Positions 44,438-52,752 of a stretch of DNA of 64,000 bases are shown here, piece by piece; positions within the stretch are counted from its first letter, which is position 1, and each line of letters opens with the position of its first letter. The notes under the pieces are model-generated. The model saw only the letters and a program-made list of their open reading frames with translations. It was not told the DNA's origin and searched no databases. The stretch lies in the NCBI GenBank assembly GCA_039814715.1, contig JBCCAR010000005.1:48796-112795 (forward strand), in the 5' to 3' direction. The DNA comes from CAKZYD01 sp039814715 (GTDB lineage Bacteria; Pseudomonadota; Alphaproteobacteria; Sphingomonadales; CAKZYD01). Position numbers and translations under genes: made by a program.

Positions 44438-45532
44438 ATGACCTCCACTCCCGCACCGCGCGCCAATCATTGGTTAGATGATTTGGTTGCCTATAAGCCT
44501 GGCAAGCATGGCGGACCACGCCAGGCAAATGTGGTGCGTTTGTCTTCCAACGAGGCTGCCCTTGGCCCGAGCCCGAAAGCGATTGAGGCGGCGCAGGGCG
44601 CGGTTGAAACTATGCACCGCTATGCCGATGGCCCCGCCACCGCGCTGCGCGACGCCCTTGCGCGCAAGCACGGGCTGGACGCAGATAAGATCGTCTGCGG
44701 GACGGGGTCTGATGAACTCTTGCAGCTGTGCCCGATTGCTTACTGTGTGCCTGGCGATGAAGTGATCCATTCACAATACGGCTTCATGGTCTATGAGATT
44801 TCAGCGCGCCGCGCTGGGGCCGTGCCCATTGCGGTGCCGGAGAAGGCCTTTACCGCTGATGTGGACGCCATGCTGGCCGCGGTGACGGGAAAGACCCGCA
44901 TTGTCTATCTCGCCAACCCGAACAATCCGACCGGGACGCGCTTGCCGCAAAGCGACATTGAGCGCTTGCATGCGGGCCTGCCCAGCCATGTTCTCTTGGT
45001 TCTAGATGGCGCTTATGCCGAGTGTCTTGACGACCCCGACTATGACCCCGGGATTGCGCTGGCCAGCGCCAATCAAAATGTGTTGATGACGCGCACCTTT
45101 TCAAAGCTCTATGGCCTAGCGGGCGAGCGCATTGGCTGGGGCTATGGCGACCCGGCGATTATCGACGCGCTCAATAAAATTCGCGGGCCGTTTAATGTGA
45201 CGACGGCTGGCATGGCGGCGGCGATCGCAAGCCTGGAAGACGACGCGTGGCTTGCGCGCGCGCGCGAACATAATACCCACTGGCGCGGCGTTCTCTTTGC
45301 TGCGCTTGAAGAAATGGGCCTTCAGCCAATCCCCAGCCATGCCAACTTCATCCTCACCCGTTTTGAAAGCGAGGCCCAGGCCAGCACTGTAAACCAAGCG
45401 CTGGTGGATCAAGGTATCTTTGTGCGCCATCTGCCCAATATGGGGCTCGGCGACTGCCTGCGCATGGGAATTGGCACACAAGCTGAAACCGAAGCGCTGG
45501 TGAAAGCACTTAAAGGCGTTTTAAAACCGTGA
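44438..45532 (+). CDS. hisC: Histidinol-phosphate aminotransferase
   Basis: This 364-aa fold-type I PLP aminotransferase has VRLSSNEAALGPSPKAIEA (about residues 28-46), ANPNNPTGT (about 161) and the PLP-lysine region MTRTFSKLYGLAGERIGWGY (about 210-229). It interconverts histidinol phosphate and imidazole-acetol phosphate in histidine synthesis; relatives can also transaminate aromatic 2-oxo acids. It overlaps tyrA by 4 bp (GTGA), and the hisC-tyrA pairing in alphaproteobacteria suggests a role in tyrosine/phenylalanine transamination as well. Confidence 0.9.
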   Translation: MTSTPAPRANHWLDDLVAYKPGKHGGPRQANVVRLSSNEAALGPSPKAIEAAQGAVETMHRYADGPATALRDALARKHGLDADKIVCGTGSDELLQLCPIAYCVPGDEVIHSQYGFMVYEISARRAGAVPIAVPEKAFTADVDAMLAAVTGKTRIVYLANPNNPTGTRLPQSDIERLHAGLPSHVLLVLDGAYAECLDDPDYDPGIALASANQNVLMTRTFSKLYGLAGERIGWGYGDPAIIDALNKIRGPFNVTTAGMAAAIASLEDDAWLARAREHNTHWRGVLFAALEEMGLQPIPSHANFILTRFESEAQASTVNQALVDQGIFVRHLPNMGLGDCLRMGIGTQAETEALVKALKGVLKP

Positions 45533-46446
45533 GTGAGCCTGTCTTCCAGCGCCTGGCCATTGTCGGCCTTGGCCTTATTGGCTCGTCCATCGCGCGCGCG
45601 GCGGCGGCCAGCGGGGTGGCGGCCGATGTGATCGGCTATGATGTCTCCCCGGATGTGCGCACAAAAGCGCGCGCTTTAGGAATTGTGAGTGCGGCGCCCG
45701 GCGCCCTTAGCGACGCCGTAAGCGATGCAGATTGTATCGTCTTGTGCGTGCCGGTGGGCGCTATGACTGGCCTGTGCCACGACATGGCCAGTGCATTGAA
45801 ACCTGGAGCCATCGTATCGGATGTTGGCTCCGTCAAAACCAGCGTTGCCAGTGCATTTACTGCTTTGCCAAAGCATGTTCATGCCATCCCCGCGCACCCT
45901 GTGGCTGGCACGGAGCAGAGCGGGCCAGACGCAGGCTTTGCCACCTTGTTTCAAGACCGCTGGTGCATCTTAACGCCGCGCCAAGACACAGACCCCTTGG
46001 CGCTGGGCAAGCTGGCCGCCTTTTGGCAAGCGCTGGGCGCCAACATTGAAGAGATGACGCCAGTGCATCATGACTTGGTGCTCGCCATCACCAGCCATGT
46101 GCCCCACCTCATTGCCTATAACATTGTCGGCACGGCCTCAGACTTGGAAACAGTCACCCAGTCAGAAGTGATTAAATATTCCGCAGGCGGCTTTCGCGAC
46201 TTTACTCGCATTGCCGCGTCCGACCCGACCATGTGGCGCGATGTGTTTTTAAATAACAAAGACGCTGTGCTGGAAATGCTGGGCCGCTTCAGTGAAGACC
46301 TCACCGCCCTGCAGCGCGCCATCCGCTGGGGCGATGGCGACGCGCTCTATTCCTTATTCAACAGGACGCGCGACATTCGGCGCAATATCATCGATGCGGG
46401 CCAGGAGACAGACGCAGCCGACTTTGGCCGCGAGCATGGCGACTAG
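45529..46446 (+). CDS. tyrA: Prephenate/arogenate dehydrogenase
   Basis: This 305-aa TyrA-type dehydrogenase makes 4-hydroxyphenylpyruvate or tyrosine from prephenate or arogenate. The Rossmann motif is LAIVGLGLIGSSIARAA (residues 8-24). CIVLCVPVGAMTGLC, SDVGSVKTSV (about 97) and HPVAGTEQSGPDAG (about 123) with the catalytic His, and ITSHVPHLIAYNIV complete it. The start is GTG inside the hisC stop. Cofactor and substrate preference between prephenate and arogenate cannot be decided here (cyclohexadienyl-type is common). Confidence 0.93.
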   Translation: MSEPVFQRLAIVGLGLIGSSIARAAAASGVAADVIGYDVSPDVRTKARALGIVSAAPGALSDAVSDADCIVLCVPVGAMTGLCHDMASALKPGAIVSDVGSVKTSVASAFTALPKHVHAIPAHPVAGTEQSGPDAGFATLFQDRWCILTPRQDTDPLALGKLAAFWQALGANIEEMTPVHHDLVLAITSHVPHLIAYNIVGTASDLETVTQSEVIKYSAGGFRDFTRIAASDPTMWRDVFLNNKDAVLEMLGRFSEDLTALQRAIRWGDGDALYSLFNRTRDIRRNIIDAGQETDAADFGREHGD

Positions 46447-47519
46447 CGCGGATCGCTTGGCAGAATTGCCACCGGGCCAAGCGCGACCAGCGGCGCGGGG
46501 CCGAGGCGCAGCACCGCGTCTGCAATATCGAAGGTGAGGGGCACTTCATCTTCGGCCTTTTTGCCAGCGCGCAACAATCGCAGCGTCAACAAAGCAGGCT
46601 CTTCTAATCCCGGCGCCAGAATATCTGTCTTATCCAGCGCGTAGGTCAGCCCTGCAAGACCCGTCACGCCAAGCAGAATATTTCCTTTCGGCCGCAACTG
46701 GTCATCCAGCGTGATGGCGCCTTTTGCGCTGGCGATAGACACGTCGCCCCAGCTGGCGCTGAGCTTGCGGACCCGCGCGCGGCCGCTTTCTTGCTGCCAC
46801 AGCGACAAGCCCTGAGGGCTTAAAGGCGCATAGGTGGGTATGTCGATATCCAGGCCCATCTCTGCCTGCGCGAGGGTCGATGGCAGGGGGCCAGTATCAT
46901 TGCCAAGCAGCGCCAAATCAGTGACTTGGATATTGGTTTTAAGGCGGGTTGCCATTTGCCCACTTGGCGCGCTGCGGCCCTCTATTGGCCAGCCCAAATG
47001 AAACTGCAGTTGGCGCGCACTGAAATCGCCAATCGCCAGCAGCGTCGATGCGCCTTTGGGCTGCTCAATCACCGTAGAGATACGTGCGATATCTTGGCCA
47101 TCAGCGCGCAATGACGTATGGATGGCCTCTGCTTGAAAGGCGAGCGTCACTTCGCCGCTGCGCCGCCTTGGCAATGGGCTTGCAAACGCCGCCGCGAATT
47201 TGGGCGCAGGCATATAGACCAAGGACAAGTCCCCGCCGAGCAACTGGCGGATGACCACCGCGCGCTCAGCGTCAACGGCAAAGCTCAACAGGGGGTCGGT
47301 GCGCGCGATGCGCACGGCGGTGTAGTGCGCTTCTAGGCGGAAGGGAAACCCCTGAATGGTCCGGGCATCATACGCAATCTCAAGGCCCATGGCCGCCGCG
47401 CGGGCTTCCATCTGCGGCAAGGCGGCTTCAAAGCGGGACTTGAAGAAAAACCACTGCCCCCCCACAAAGGCGATGAGACACAGGATCGCAACAATTAGAT
47501 ATCGAGGGCGGATACGCAT
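46443..47519 (-). CDS. DUF2125 domain protein
   Basis: This 358-aa protein has an N-terminal membrane anchor (MRIRPRYLIVAILCLIAFVG) and a large periplasmic region. DUF2125 features are RAAAMGLEIAYDARTIQGFP (about residues 40-59) and the repeated beta pattern FPFRLEAHYTAVRIA. The family is common and uncharacterised in alphaproteobacteria. I start it at the ATG 47517-47519; an open frame runs 12 codons further upstream but overlaps the divergent ChaC gene. It overlaps the tyrA stop by 4 bp in convergent orientation. Confidence 0.85.
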   Translation of the reverse strand: MRIRPRYLIVAILCLIAFVGGQWFFFKSRFEAALPQMEARAAAMGLEIAYDARTIQGFPFRLEAHYTAVRIARTDPLLSFAVDAERAVVIRQLLGGDLSLVYMPAPKFAAAFASPLPRRRSGEVTLAFQAEAIHTSLRADGQDIARISTVIEQPKGASTLLAIGDFSARQLQFHLGWPIEGRSAPSGQMATRLKTNIQVTDLALLGNDTGPLPSTLAQAEMGLDIDIPTYAPLSPQGLSLWQQESGRARVRKLSASWGDVSIASAKGAITLDDQLRPKGNILLGVTGLAGLTYALDKTDILAPGLEEPALLTLRLLRAGKKAEDEVPLTFDIADAVLRLGPAPLVALGPVAILPSDPR

Positions 47520-48114
47520 GGCAGGCTCAATGGCAGACTTAAGGCCAGATGCCAACGGTCAAAACCGCCCAGCGGGGCTTGGCGGTGATGGCCGGTTATG
47601 GGTGTTCGCTTATGGCTCACTGATATGGAAACCAGAGTTTGATATCGCGAGCAGCCACATCACGCGCATTCATGGCTACCACCGCGATTTTTGCCTGCAT
47701 TCCATCGAGCACCGCGGTACGCCGGAACGCTCCGGCCTCGTGCTTGGGCTGGCGCCAGGCGGCGCCTGCCGCGGCGTGTTGTTTGAAGTGCCAGCGCGCA
47801 GCGCGCTGCAAGCTGTCGCGGACCTAGATGAACGCGAGCTTGCCACAACAGCCTATATTCCTCGCGCGCTGAAGGTCATGGGGCCGCACGGGCCTGTGTT
47901 CGCGCGCGCTTATGTTTGCGACCGGACGCATTGGCAATTTGCCGGAAGGCTCAGCATTGCGCAGGCCGCCGCGCGGATCGTCGGCGCGGTCGGCCGCTAC
48001 GGCCCCAATGAAGACTATGTCATCCAAACGGTCAAAGCGCTTCGTGAGCGCGCTATCCACGATGAACGCTTAGAAGCCATCGCCGCGGCGGTAGAACACG
48101 CTATGGCGCCGTGA
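47518..48114 (+). CDS. chaC: Gamma-glutamylcyclotransferase (ChaC family)
   Basis: This roughly 198-aa enzyme of the ChaC family degrades glutathione to 5-oxoproline and Cys-Gly. The substrate-binding motif VFAYGSLIWKPEFD (about residues 29-42), the LHSIEHRGTPERSGLVLGL block and ADLDERELATTAYIPR are present, with an acidic residue in the latter positioned as the catalytic Glu. I start at the ATG 47518 (GAGGGCGG upstream); the ATG at 47530 is an alternative. An open frame continues upstream to 47356 but is antisense to DUF2125 coding. Its 3' end overlaps the convergent hsp20 stop region by 14 bp. Confidence 0.88.
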   Translation: MAGSMADLRPDANGQNRPAGLGGDGRLWVFAYGSLIWKPEFDIASSHITRIHGYHRDFCLHSIEHRGTPERSGLVLGLAPGGACRGVLFEVPARSALQAVADLDERELATTAYIPRALKVMGPHGPVFARAYVCDRTHWQFAGRLSIAQAAARIVGAVGRYGPNEDYVIQTVKALRERAIHDERLEAIAAAVEHAMAP

Positions 48115-48526
48115 TGGGGATGGTCCGTGCGGCCTCGTCTTGATCGGGGCGGACGATGTCGACACGCAGCAAGCCATCTTGGAGGGTGCACGCTGTTACA
48201 TCATAGCCATCCGCTAGCAGAAAGCGGCGCCGAAAGCCCCGAGCAGCGATACCGCGGTGCAAATAGCTGGCATCTGCCTTATCCGTCATTTGGCCTGTGA
48301 GCTTAAGATGGCGGCCATGCTGAACCACCTCTATATCGCCGCGCTGAAAACCCGCCACAGCGAAGGTCATCACGAGATGATCGGCTGTGACTTGTTCAAC
48401 GTTATAGGGCGGAAAACTGTCGCCCTGGCCGCCGCCCATGGCATCGGTGAGCGCATTTTCTAACCGGCCAAAGCCAACCAGCAGGGGGTGGCCAAATAGG
48501 GCGCTAAAATCTTGTGTCCGCGCCAT
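48101..48526 (-). CDS. Small heat shock protein (Hsp20/IbpA family)
   Basis: This 141-aa alpha-crystallin-type holdase has an N-terminal IbpA-like segment (FSALFGHPLLVGFGRLENAL), the core NVEQVTADHLVMTFAVAGFQ (about residues 45-64), HRGIAARGFRRRFLLADG (about 90-107) with the conserved ARGFRRxF block, and a short tail. It prevents aggregation during heat stress. The upstream gap to the repeat element is only 29 bp, so its promoter lies within that element, where a sigma-32-like sequence is found (see promoter entry). It is the only heat-shock holdase in the window. Confidence 0.93.
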   Translation of the reverse strand: MARTQDFSALFGHPLLVGFGRLENALTDAMGGGQGDSFPPYNVEQVTADHLVMTFAVAGFQRGDIEVVQHGRHLKLTGQMTDKADASYLHRGIAARGFRRRFLLADGYDVTACTLQDGLLRVDIVRPDQDEAARTIPITAP

Positions 48527-48555
48527 GTCGTCTTCGCTCCCAGTCCCTGCCGCTG

Positions 48556-48590
48556 CTAGTGGATTGGCTCAGACAAATGGTACCCATAGG
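48556..48590 (+). repeat. Left terminal inverted repeat of the MITE-like element
   Basis: This 35-mer starts CTAGTGGATTGGCTCA and ends CCATAGG. It matches the reverse complement of 48789-48823 at 34 of 35 positions, and its first 16 bases recur at 59190-59205. Confidence 0.85.
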
Positions 48591-48603
48591 ACGCTTTTCC
48601 AAG
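48575..48603 (-). promoter_or_regulatory. Sigma-32-like promoter of hsp20 inside the MITE-like element
   Basis: On the minus strand CTTGGAA (48597-48603) and TACCATTT (48575-48582) are separated by 14 bases. This is close to the RpoH consensus CTTGAAA-N13/14-CCCCATTT. It points at hsp20, whose ATG is at 48526, giving a leader of about 40 nt. The -10 half is part of the 35-bp terminal repeat, and the -35 is the base of the left hairpin. Confidence 0.55.
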
Positions 48604-48788
48604 TTCATCCGGTCAGGCGCGCGGCGTGCGGTGATGCGGTGCATCACAAGTGGCGGGCAACGCAGCCGGTGAGCTTGGAAAAGCGCCCTTCGGGTCCCAA
48701 AGTCCGGCGTCTCGGTGCGTCGACGGATTTTGACGATGCACCGCATCGCCTGCAAACCGCCTCCTGCCGAGACCCCGGACTTTGGGAT

Positions 48789-48823
48789 CCTATGGATACC
48801 ATTTGTCTGAGCCAATCCACTAG
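48789..48823 (-). repeat. Right terminal inverted repeat of the MITE-like element
   Basis: This 35-mer ends in CTAG at 48820-48823 and pairs with 48556-48590. It lies 40 bp from the stop of the TPR-SPOR gene. Confidence 0.85.
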
Positions 48824-48862
48824 GGGCGATATAGTCAGCGCAGAAGAAAAGGCAAACCTTCC

Positions 48863-51202
48863 TTAATAAACCCCGTTGCCTACAGCGCCGCTCGCCGCTT
48901 TGGGCGCGCCGGTTTCTTGAAAACCTGGGCGAATGTCGCCAGACATATTGATGTAGCTGAGGTTTTGCGGCGTATCATTAAAGCGTTTCATGGCTGGGAT
49001 GATTTTACCGGGGGATGGCGCTTCAGTCAGCGCGCTGTCGGGCGCCACATGGGTCACGGGTAGCCGTGCAGGCGCTTGCGTTTTCGGCGTCTGGGTTTCG
49101 GCTTGCTCTAACGCATCAAATACGCCCCGCAACGCGTCCACTTTAGCCTCGCTGGCTTGCTCTGGTACGCCCGCTGAAGGCTCCATGCCAGAAATCTGTT
49201 TCACTGTAGCGGGGGACACTGCGGGCTGAACGGGCGGTTGCGGCACACTTGGAGCGACCGGCGCCGATGTCGCCGCCTCATCTAGCGCTGGCTGTGATAT
49301 CAGATCCTCAAGCCGCCGCGTTAGCGATTGCTCTAAGTTTTGTTCCGCCGCCGCAACTGATCGAACAGGCCCTTCTTCATTCTGTGTCTCTTCAGCCGCC
49401 TCAGCCACGACCGTTGGCGGCGCAGGCTTTTCACTCGGCGCGGGAACGCTATCCACGGCTGATTGCGCTACCTCTTCTTGTGGTTCAGCCGCGGTTTCCT
49501 CAGCCGCTTTCGCTGCGGGCTGCGGTGCCACCGACGTGTCAGTCGCCGCCGGAACAGGGGCGGCAACGTCCTCTTTTGCCTCCGCGACCTTCTCGACAGC
49601 AGGCATTTCTAAGGCGTCATCTGCTGCTTGCGCGTCCACACGCGCAGCGGTGGCTGCTTCTTTCGCTTGCTTGGCAGGCGCCGGCGCAGCCTCCTGAACC
49701 GCTGCAACGACGTCTGGTGTTGCCGCGGGCGCGACTTCTTGAACGTCCGCTGGTTGATTGCTTGCTGGCGAAACAGGCGGCAGGTCAGCCGTCATAACCG
49801 CGGGTAAATCACGTGTTGTCGCAGGCGCATCCTCGCGGGATTTCATGACCATGGCACGGGCAAACTGGTTCACCACGGCATTATAATCACTGCTTTTCAC
49901 ATAGGTGCCTTCTGGCGCACTATCATTGCGCGCCATCTCATCTGATGGCAAGCGGCCCTCGCCCATTGTTGGTGGACGCACCCAGCAGTCAGCCCCGCGC
50001 GCTTTCATTTTCGCGCAGATGTCGAGCGCCTCTTGCTTGGTGCGCAGTGGGCCTGCGTTCAGGCGGTGATAGAACCCGACAGGACCTTTAGTGGCCGGTG
50101 GGTGGGTGACTTCAGACCGGCGCGGCTCCAGCCCGCCAATGATAGCTGCATATTTGCTCGACAGATATGCCCAGCCAGGCGCCAAGTGTTCTAGTTTGCG
50201 ATACGCTGCAATCTGCACCGCCCAGCCTGTTGGGTCCATGAGCGGGGGAACACCGGCAAGGTCAGCTGAGCCTTCATCCGGCACGAGCCGGCGGATGCTG
50301 GCCTCCACCCAAGCAGCATTGTCGCCGCGCAGGTAGATAGCATTTGCGTTTTGCGTGTTATCTGTTTTTGGCGATTGCGCGCCAGTGACCAGTGTTGCCA
50401 GGCGCGCTTTTGGGCTCATGGCGCGCAGCATATCGGCATAAAGCAGATTGGCGCGCACACCGGTTACATCCAAGTCAATCGCAGAAAGCGCTGCAGCGCG
50501 GTCATAGTCACCAGAGAGCGCATAGGCCAAGGCAAGGTTTTGACGGTCGCGGGCGCGGGCACGCGGATCACGGACCACATCCTCCAAAAGGCGCGTTCCC
50601 ACATCCATATCACCCGTCATCACCATGGAGAGACCATGGTTTGATGCCAGCGCTAGGCTGCCAGGAAAGCGGGTCATTGCATCGGTATAAATGGCTGCCG
50701 CTTCTTGATGGTCGCCCATGACGTCCATGGAAATGCCCAAAATGCCCATCGCTTTTGCATCATTGGGGTCGAGCTGAACCGCGCGGCGCGCGCTTTCAAC
50801 AGCAAGGCCGGGTTGGCCGAGGTGGAGCTGCGCTTGGGCCAGCCCGCGCAAGGCAGGCGCGCCATTGCCAGCTTTTGCTGCTTTAATAAATATCTTTGCC
50901 GCATCGCCATTTTGCCCAATGGCGAGCAATGATTGGCCAAGCCCGAGCAGAGCGCCGCCATCAGCGGTGGAATATGCTAGGTTTTGCGCATGGGCAGAGC
51001 GGAAATACTGAATGGCGGAGGAATGATCGCCCCGCGCTGCTGCTGCGTAGCCCAGATCAAGCACGGTCATCTGCGAATCCGCCGCGTCAAGTGTTTGCTG
51101 CGCTAAGTCACTCGTGGCATCGTGCGCGCATGCCGAAACCAGCGCCATAGAGCCCGTTAAAAAGGCTAGTTTAAGCGCCGAGAGGGCAGAGGATGTCGTC
51201 AT
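48863..51202 (-). CDS. TPR and SPOR domain lipoprotein (TadD-like N-terminus)
   Basis: This 779-aa protein has a lipobox signal (TGSMALVSACAHD, Cys25). TPR repeats of the TadD type occupy about residues 45-270 (AAARGDHSSAIQYFRSAHAQ, GILGISMDVMGDHQEAAAIY, LALAYALSGDYDRAAALS). A SPOR-like peptidoglycan-binding domain lies at about 325-412 (GWAVQIAAYRKLEHLAP to KARGADCWVRPP). A long Ala/Pro/Glu-rich disordered segment (about 430-690) and a short C-terminal tail follow. SPOR domains bind denuded septal peptidoglycan, so a division or envelope role is likely. It is the third gene after parA and the RHH gene on the same strand. The name tadD is not justified, because no other tad genes are here. 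Confidence 0.75.
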   Translation of the reverse strand: MTTSSALSALKLAFLTGSMALVSACAHDATSDLAQQTLDAADSQMTVLDLGYAAAARGDHSSAIQYFRSAHAQNLAYSTADGGALLGLGQSLLAIGQNGDAAKIFIKAAKAGNGAPALRGLAQAQLHLGQPGLAVESARRAVQLDPNDAKAMGILGISMDVMGDHQEAAAIYTDAMTRFPGSLALASNHGLSMVMTGDMDVGTRLLEDVVRDPRARARDRQNLALAYALSGDYDRAAALSAIDLDVTGVRANLLYADMLRAMSPKARLATLVTGAQSPKTDNTQNANAIYLRGDNAAWVEASIRRLVPDEGSADLAGVPPLMDPTGWAVQIAAYRKLEHLAPGWAYLSSKYAAIIGGLEPRRSEVTHPPATKGPVGFYHRLNAGPLRTKQEALDICAKMKARGADCWVRPPTMGEGRLPSDEMARNDSAPEGTYVKSSDYNAVVNQFARAMVMKSREDAPATTRDLPAVMTADLPPVSPASNQPADVQEVAPAATPDVVAAVQEAAPAPAKQAKEAATAARVDAQAADDALEMPAVEKVAEAKEDVAAPVPAATDTSVAPQPAAKAAEETAAEPQEEVAQSAVDSVPAPSEKPAPPTVVAEAAEETQNEEGPVRSVAAAEQNLEQSLTRRLEDLISQPALDEAATSAPVAPSVPQPPVQPAVSPATVKQISGMEPSAGVPEQASEAKVDALRGVFDALEQAETQTPKTQAPARLPVTHVAPDSALTEAPSPGKIIPAMKRFNDTPQNLSYINMSGDIRPGFQETGAPKAASGAVGNGVY

Positions 51203-51278
51203 GGGGCAGTCCCGTCAATCTGTGTGCGAGGCCGCGTTACGCTTTGCCTCATTTGGAGACAGTCTTACGCAAAGAGAG

Positions 51279-51305
51279 TTAACGCCTTGCAAATGCTAGC
51301 GTTAA
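51279..51305. promoter_or_regulatory. TTAACGC-N13-GCGTTAA inverted repeat between RHH and TPR-SPOR genes
   Basis: A perfect 7-bp dyad with a 13-bp spacer (TTAACGC 51279-51285 and GCGTTAA 51299-51305) overlaps the stop codon of the RHH gene and lies 77 bp upstream of the TPR-SPOR start. It could be an operator or a weak hairpin. The RHH protein upstream in the operon is a natural candidate to bind it, but this is a guess. Confidence 0.35.
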
Positions 51306-51742
51306 ACCTCATCGGCAAAACAAGGGCACGCCATGCCGCTGGTTTGGGGCGCATGCGTATCGAGATAAGCATCGAGGGCCGCTTCCATGATTTTTTGCGC
51401 TGAACGGTTCTGGTGCGCACTTAAAAGGCGCAACCGGAAATGGCGCTTTTCATCCATACGGAACGTGAAAGCTGCTTTCTTTGCGCCTTCAACCGTTGGT
51501 GCATCCACGCGAGCCTCGGCGGTTGGCTCCGAGCGTGTCACTGGCGCGCTTACAGGTTGGTCCCGGGGCGTCTGATAGGGCCGCTCCTGGCTGTCGCTAG
51601 AAGGGCGCTGGGGCGCATCAAACAGACCAGATGGGGCGCCGCTGGGTGGGCGCTGCCCAAAAACCTGCGCGGGCCGCGCCGCGCCTTTAGAAACCAGAAG
51701 GCCCGCGCTGAGTGGACGCGCTGAAGATGTGTGCTTTGTCAT
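51302..51742 (-). CDS. Ribbon-helix-helix protein, ParA partner
   Basis: This 146-aa protein has a disordered Pro/Ser/Arg-rich N-terminus (about residues 1-85). A C-terminal RHH-like module follows, with a beta strand AAFTFRMDEKRHFRLRLLSA (about 87-106) and the helix HQNRSAQKIMEAALDAYLD. Similar short RHH proteins are DNA-binding partners of ParA-type ATPases in segregation modules. It starts 4 bp after the parA stop, so the two are co-transcribed. I use the ATG at 51740-51742; the open frame extends 45 codons upstream, antisense to nothing but covering parA coding, so the shorter start is preferred. Function inferred from context. Confidence 0.65.
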   Translation of the reverse strand: MTKHTSSARPLSAGLLVSKGAARPAQVFGQRPPSGAPSGLFDAPQRPSSDSQERPYQTPRDQPVSAPVTRSEPTAEARVDAPTVEGAKKAAFTFRMDEKRHFRLRLLSAHQNRSAQKIMEAALDAYLDTHAPQTSGMACPCFADEV

Positions 51743-51746
51743 GAGA

Positions 51747-52487
51747 TTATCCCTCCCCTTGGCCAGCAAACACGCTGGCGGCTTGGCCAGGGCGGCGGCC
51801 AAAGCTAGGCCGCGCGGGTGTTGGCGCGGCGGGCTGTTGGCGCGGCTGGAAGACGGTGCGGCGGAAATTACGCTCAAGGCGCTCGCCTAGATACGTCCAC
51901 AGCGTCTCCATTTCCTGCGCGGAGCGTCCGTTTTCATTGAGCTCCATCACCGTTCGCCCGTCCGTCATGCTGGCTGCAAAATCCGTGCGGTTGTGAACGG
52001 TAATGGGCGCGACAGTGCCGTGCTGGGACAGCGCAATGGCCGCTTCCGCGGTAATGCGCGCGCGCGCGGTGGCGGCATTCACGACGAACACCAGCGGCTT
52101 TCCAGCACGCTCAATCAGCTCAACGGTCGCCCCTGCGGCGCGCAAATCATGCGGGCTTGGCCGGGTTGGAATAACCACCAGATCAGCAACAGACACGACG
52201 GCTTGAATGGCTGTTGTAATGGCTGGCGGCGTATCAATAACGGCCAGTTTAAAGCCTTGTTCGCGCAGCGCGTCTAAATCGGCATTCAGGCGGGTGATGG
52301 TGGTTTGGGCAAAAGCAGGGCTATCGGCTTCGCGCTCGTTCCACCAATCAGACAGGGAACCTTGGGGGTCGGTATCAATCAACACCACAGGGCCAAAGCC
52401 AGCGCGCTGCGCGGCCACAGCCATATGGCCCGACAACGTCGTTTTTCCCGATCCCCCTTTTTGCGAGGCAAAAGCAACTATACGCAT
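51747..52487 (-). CDS. ParA-family ATPase
   Basis: This 246-aa deviant Walker ATPase has the signature MRIVAFASQKGGSGKTTLSG, with the second Lys of KGGSGKTT (about residues 10-17), the Walker A' DTDPQGS (about 40) and VIDTPPA (about 82). It resembles ParA/MinD proteins that form gradients on nucleoid or membrane to position cargo. No parB or parS is present, and the partner is instead the RHH protein. Downstream is a TPR-SPOR envelope protein. I start at the ATG 52485-52487, which begins the core fold; an ATG four codons upstream is possible. Its promoter region contains a CtrA-type box. Confidence 0.85.
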   Translation of the reverse strand: MRIVAFASQKGGSGKTTLSGHMAVAAQRAGFGPVVLIDTDPQGSLSDWWNEREADSPAFAQTTITRLNADLDALREQGFKLAVIDTPPAITTAIQAVVSVADLVVIPTRPSPHDLRAAGATVELIERAGKPLVFVVNAATARARITAEAAIALSQHGTVAPITVHNRTDFAASMTDGRTVMELNENGRSAQEMETLWTYLGERLERNFRRTVFQPRQQPAAPTPARPSFGRRPGQAASVFAGQGEG

Positions 52488-52579
52488 GGGCTGGCCCACC
52501 TTTTCTTTTTACGCCGATACTGGGTTGAGGCCGCAGCCTAGCGAACTCGTTCATCGCTTAAAAAATTCCGCTGTGTGGC

Positions 52580-52594
52580 TTAAGAACCGCTTAA
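52580..52594. promoter_or_regulatory. CtrA-type box TTAA-N7-TTAA
   Basis: TTAA (52580-52583), seven bases, TTAA (52591-52594) matches the CtrA half-site spacing TTAA-N7-TTAA. It lies in the 265-bp divergent gap between parA and the SEL1-SPOR gene, 93 bp upstream of the parA start and 159 bp upstream of the SPOR start. A further TTAA-N8-TTAA at 52681-52696 has the wrong spacing. Confidence 0.5.
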
Positions 52595-52752
52595 GAAATA
52601 TTTCAAATTCAATGAAAAAGCGGGTTTGGACGGGGCGGTAGAAACGCTAAAGAGAGGCCTGTATCAAAGAATTGCGTTCGTTAACGAATTGGTTAAGGTT
52701 AATGCCTCATAAACTGCGGCATATGGGATAACCGCTCGGGGACAGATTGATT

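Larger units (their letters stand above)
48556..48823. mobile_element. 268-bp MITE-like element with 35-bp terminal inverted repeats
   Basis: The ends 48556-48590 and 48789-48823 are inverted repeats of 35 bp with one mismatch (position 28, C versus T), beginning CTAGTGGATTGGCTCA. Inside, two further large hairpins are nested: 48592-48612 with 48666-48685 (CGCTTTTCCAAG stem) and 48695-48715 with 48767-48787 (TCCCAAAGTCCGG stem, one mismatch). Each large loop holds a small dyad: GTGATGC-GGT-GCATCAC at 48631-48647 and CGATGC-ACC-GCATCG at 48734-48748. There is no transposase frame, so it is a non-autonomous element or a structured repeat. The terminal CTAG is palindromic, so a CTAG target duplication is possible. 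Confidence 0.75.

Noticed and set aside
48438..48866. Plus-strand frame running through the MITE-like element
   Set aside because: It crosses the inverted repeats and reads the hsp20 antisense; composition is determined by the hairpins and not by a protein.
52681..52696. Second CtrA box TTAA-N8-TTAA
   Set aside because: The spacing is eight, not seven, so it is not counted as a CtrA site.
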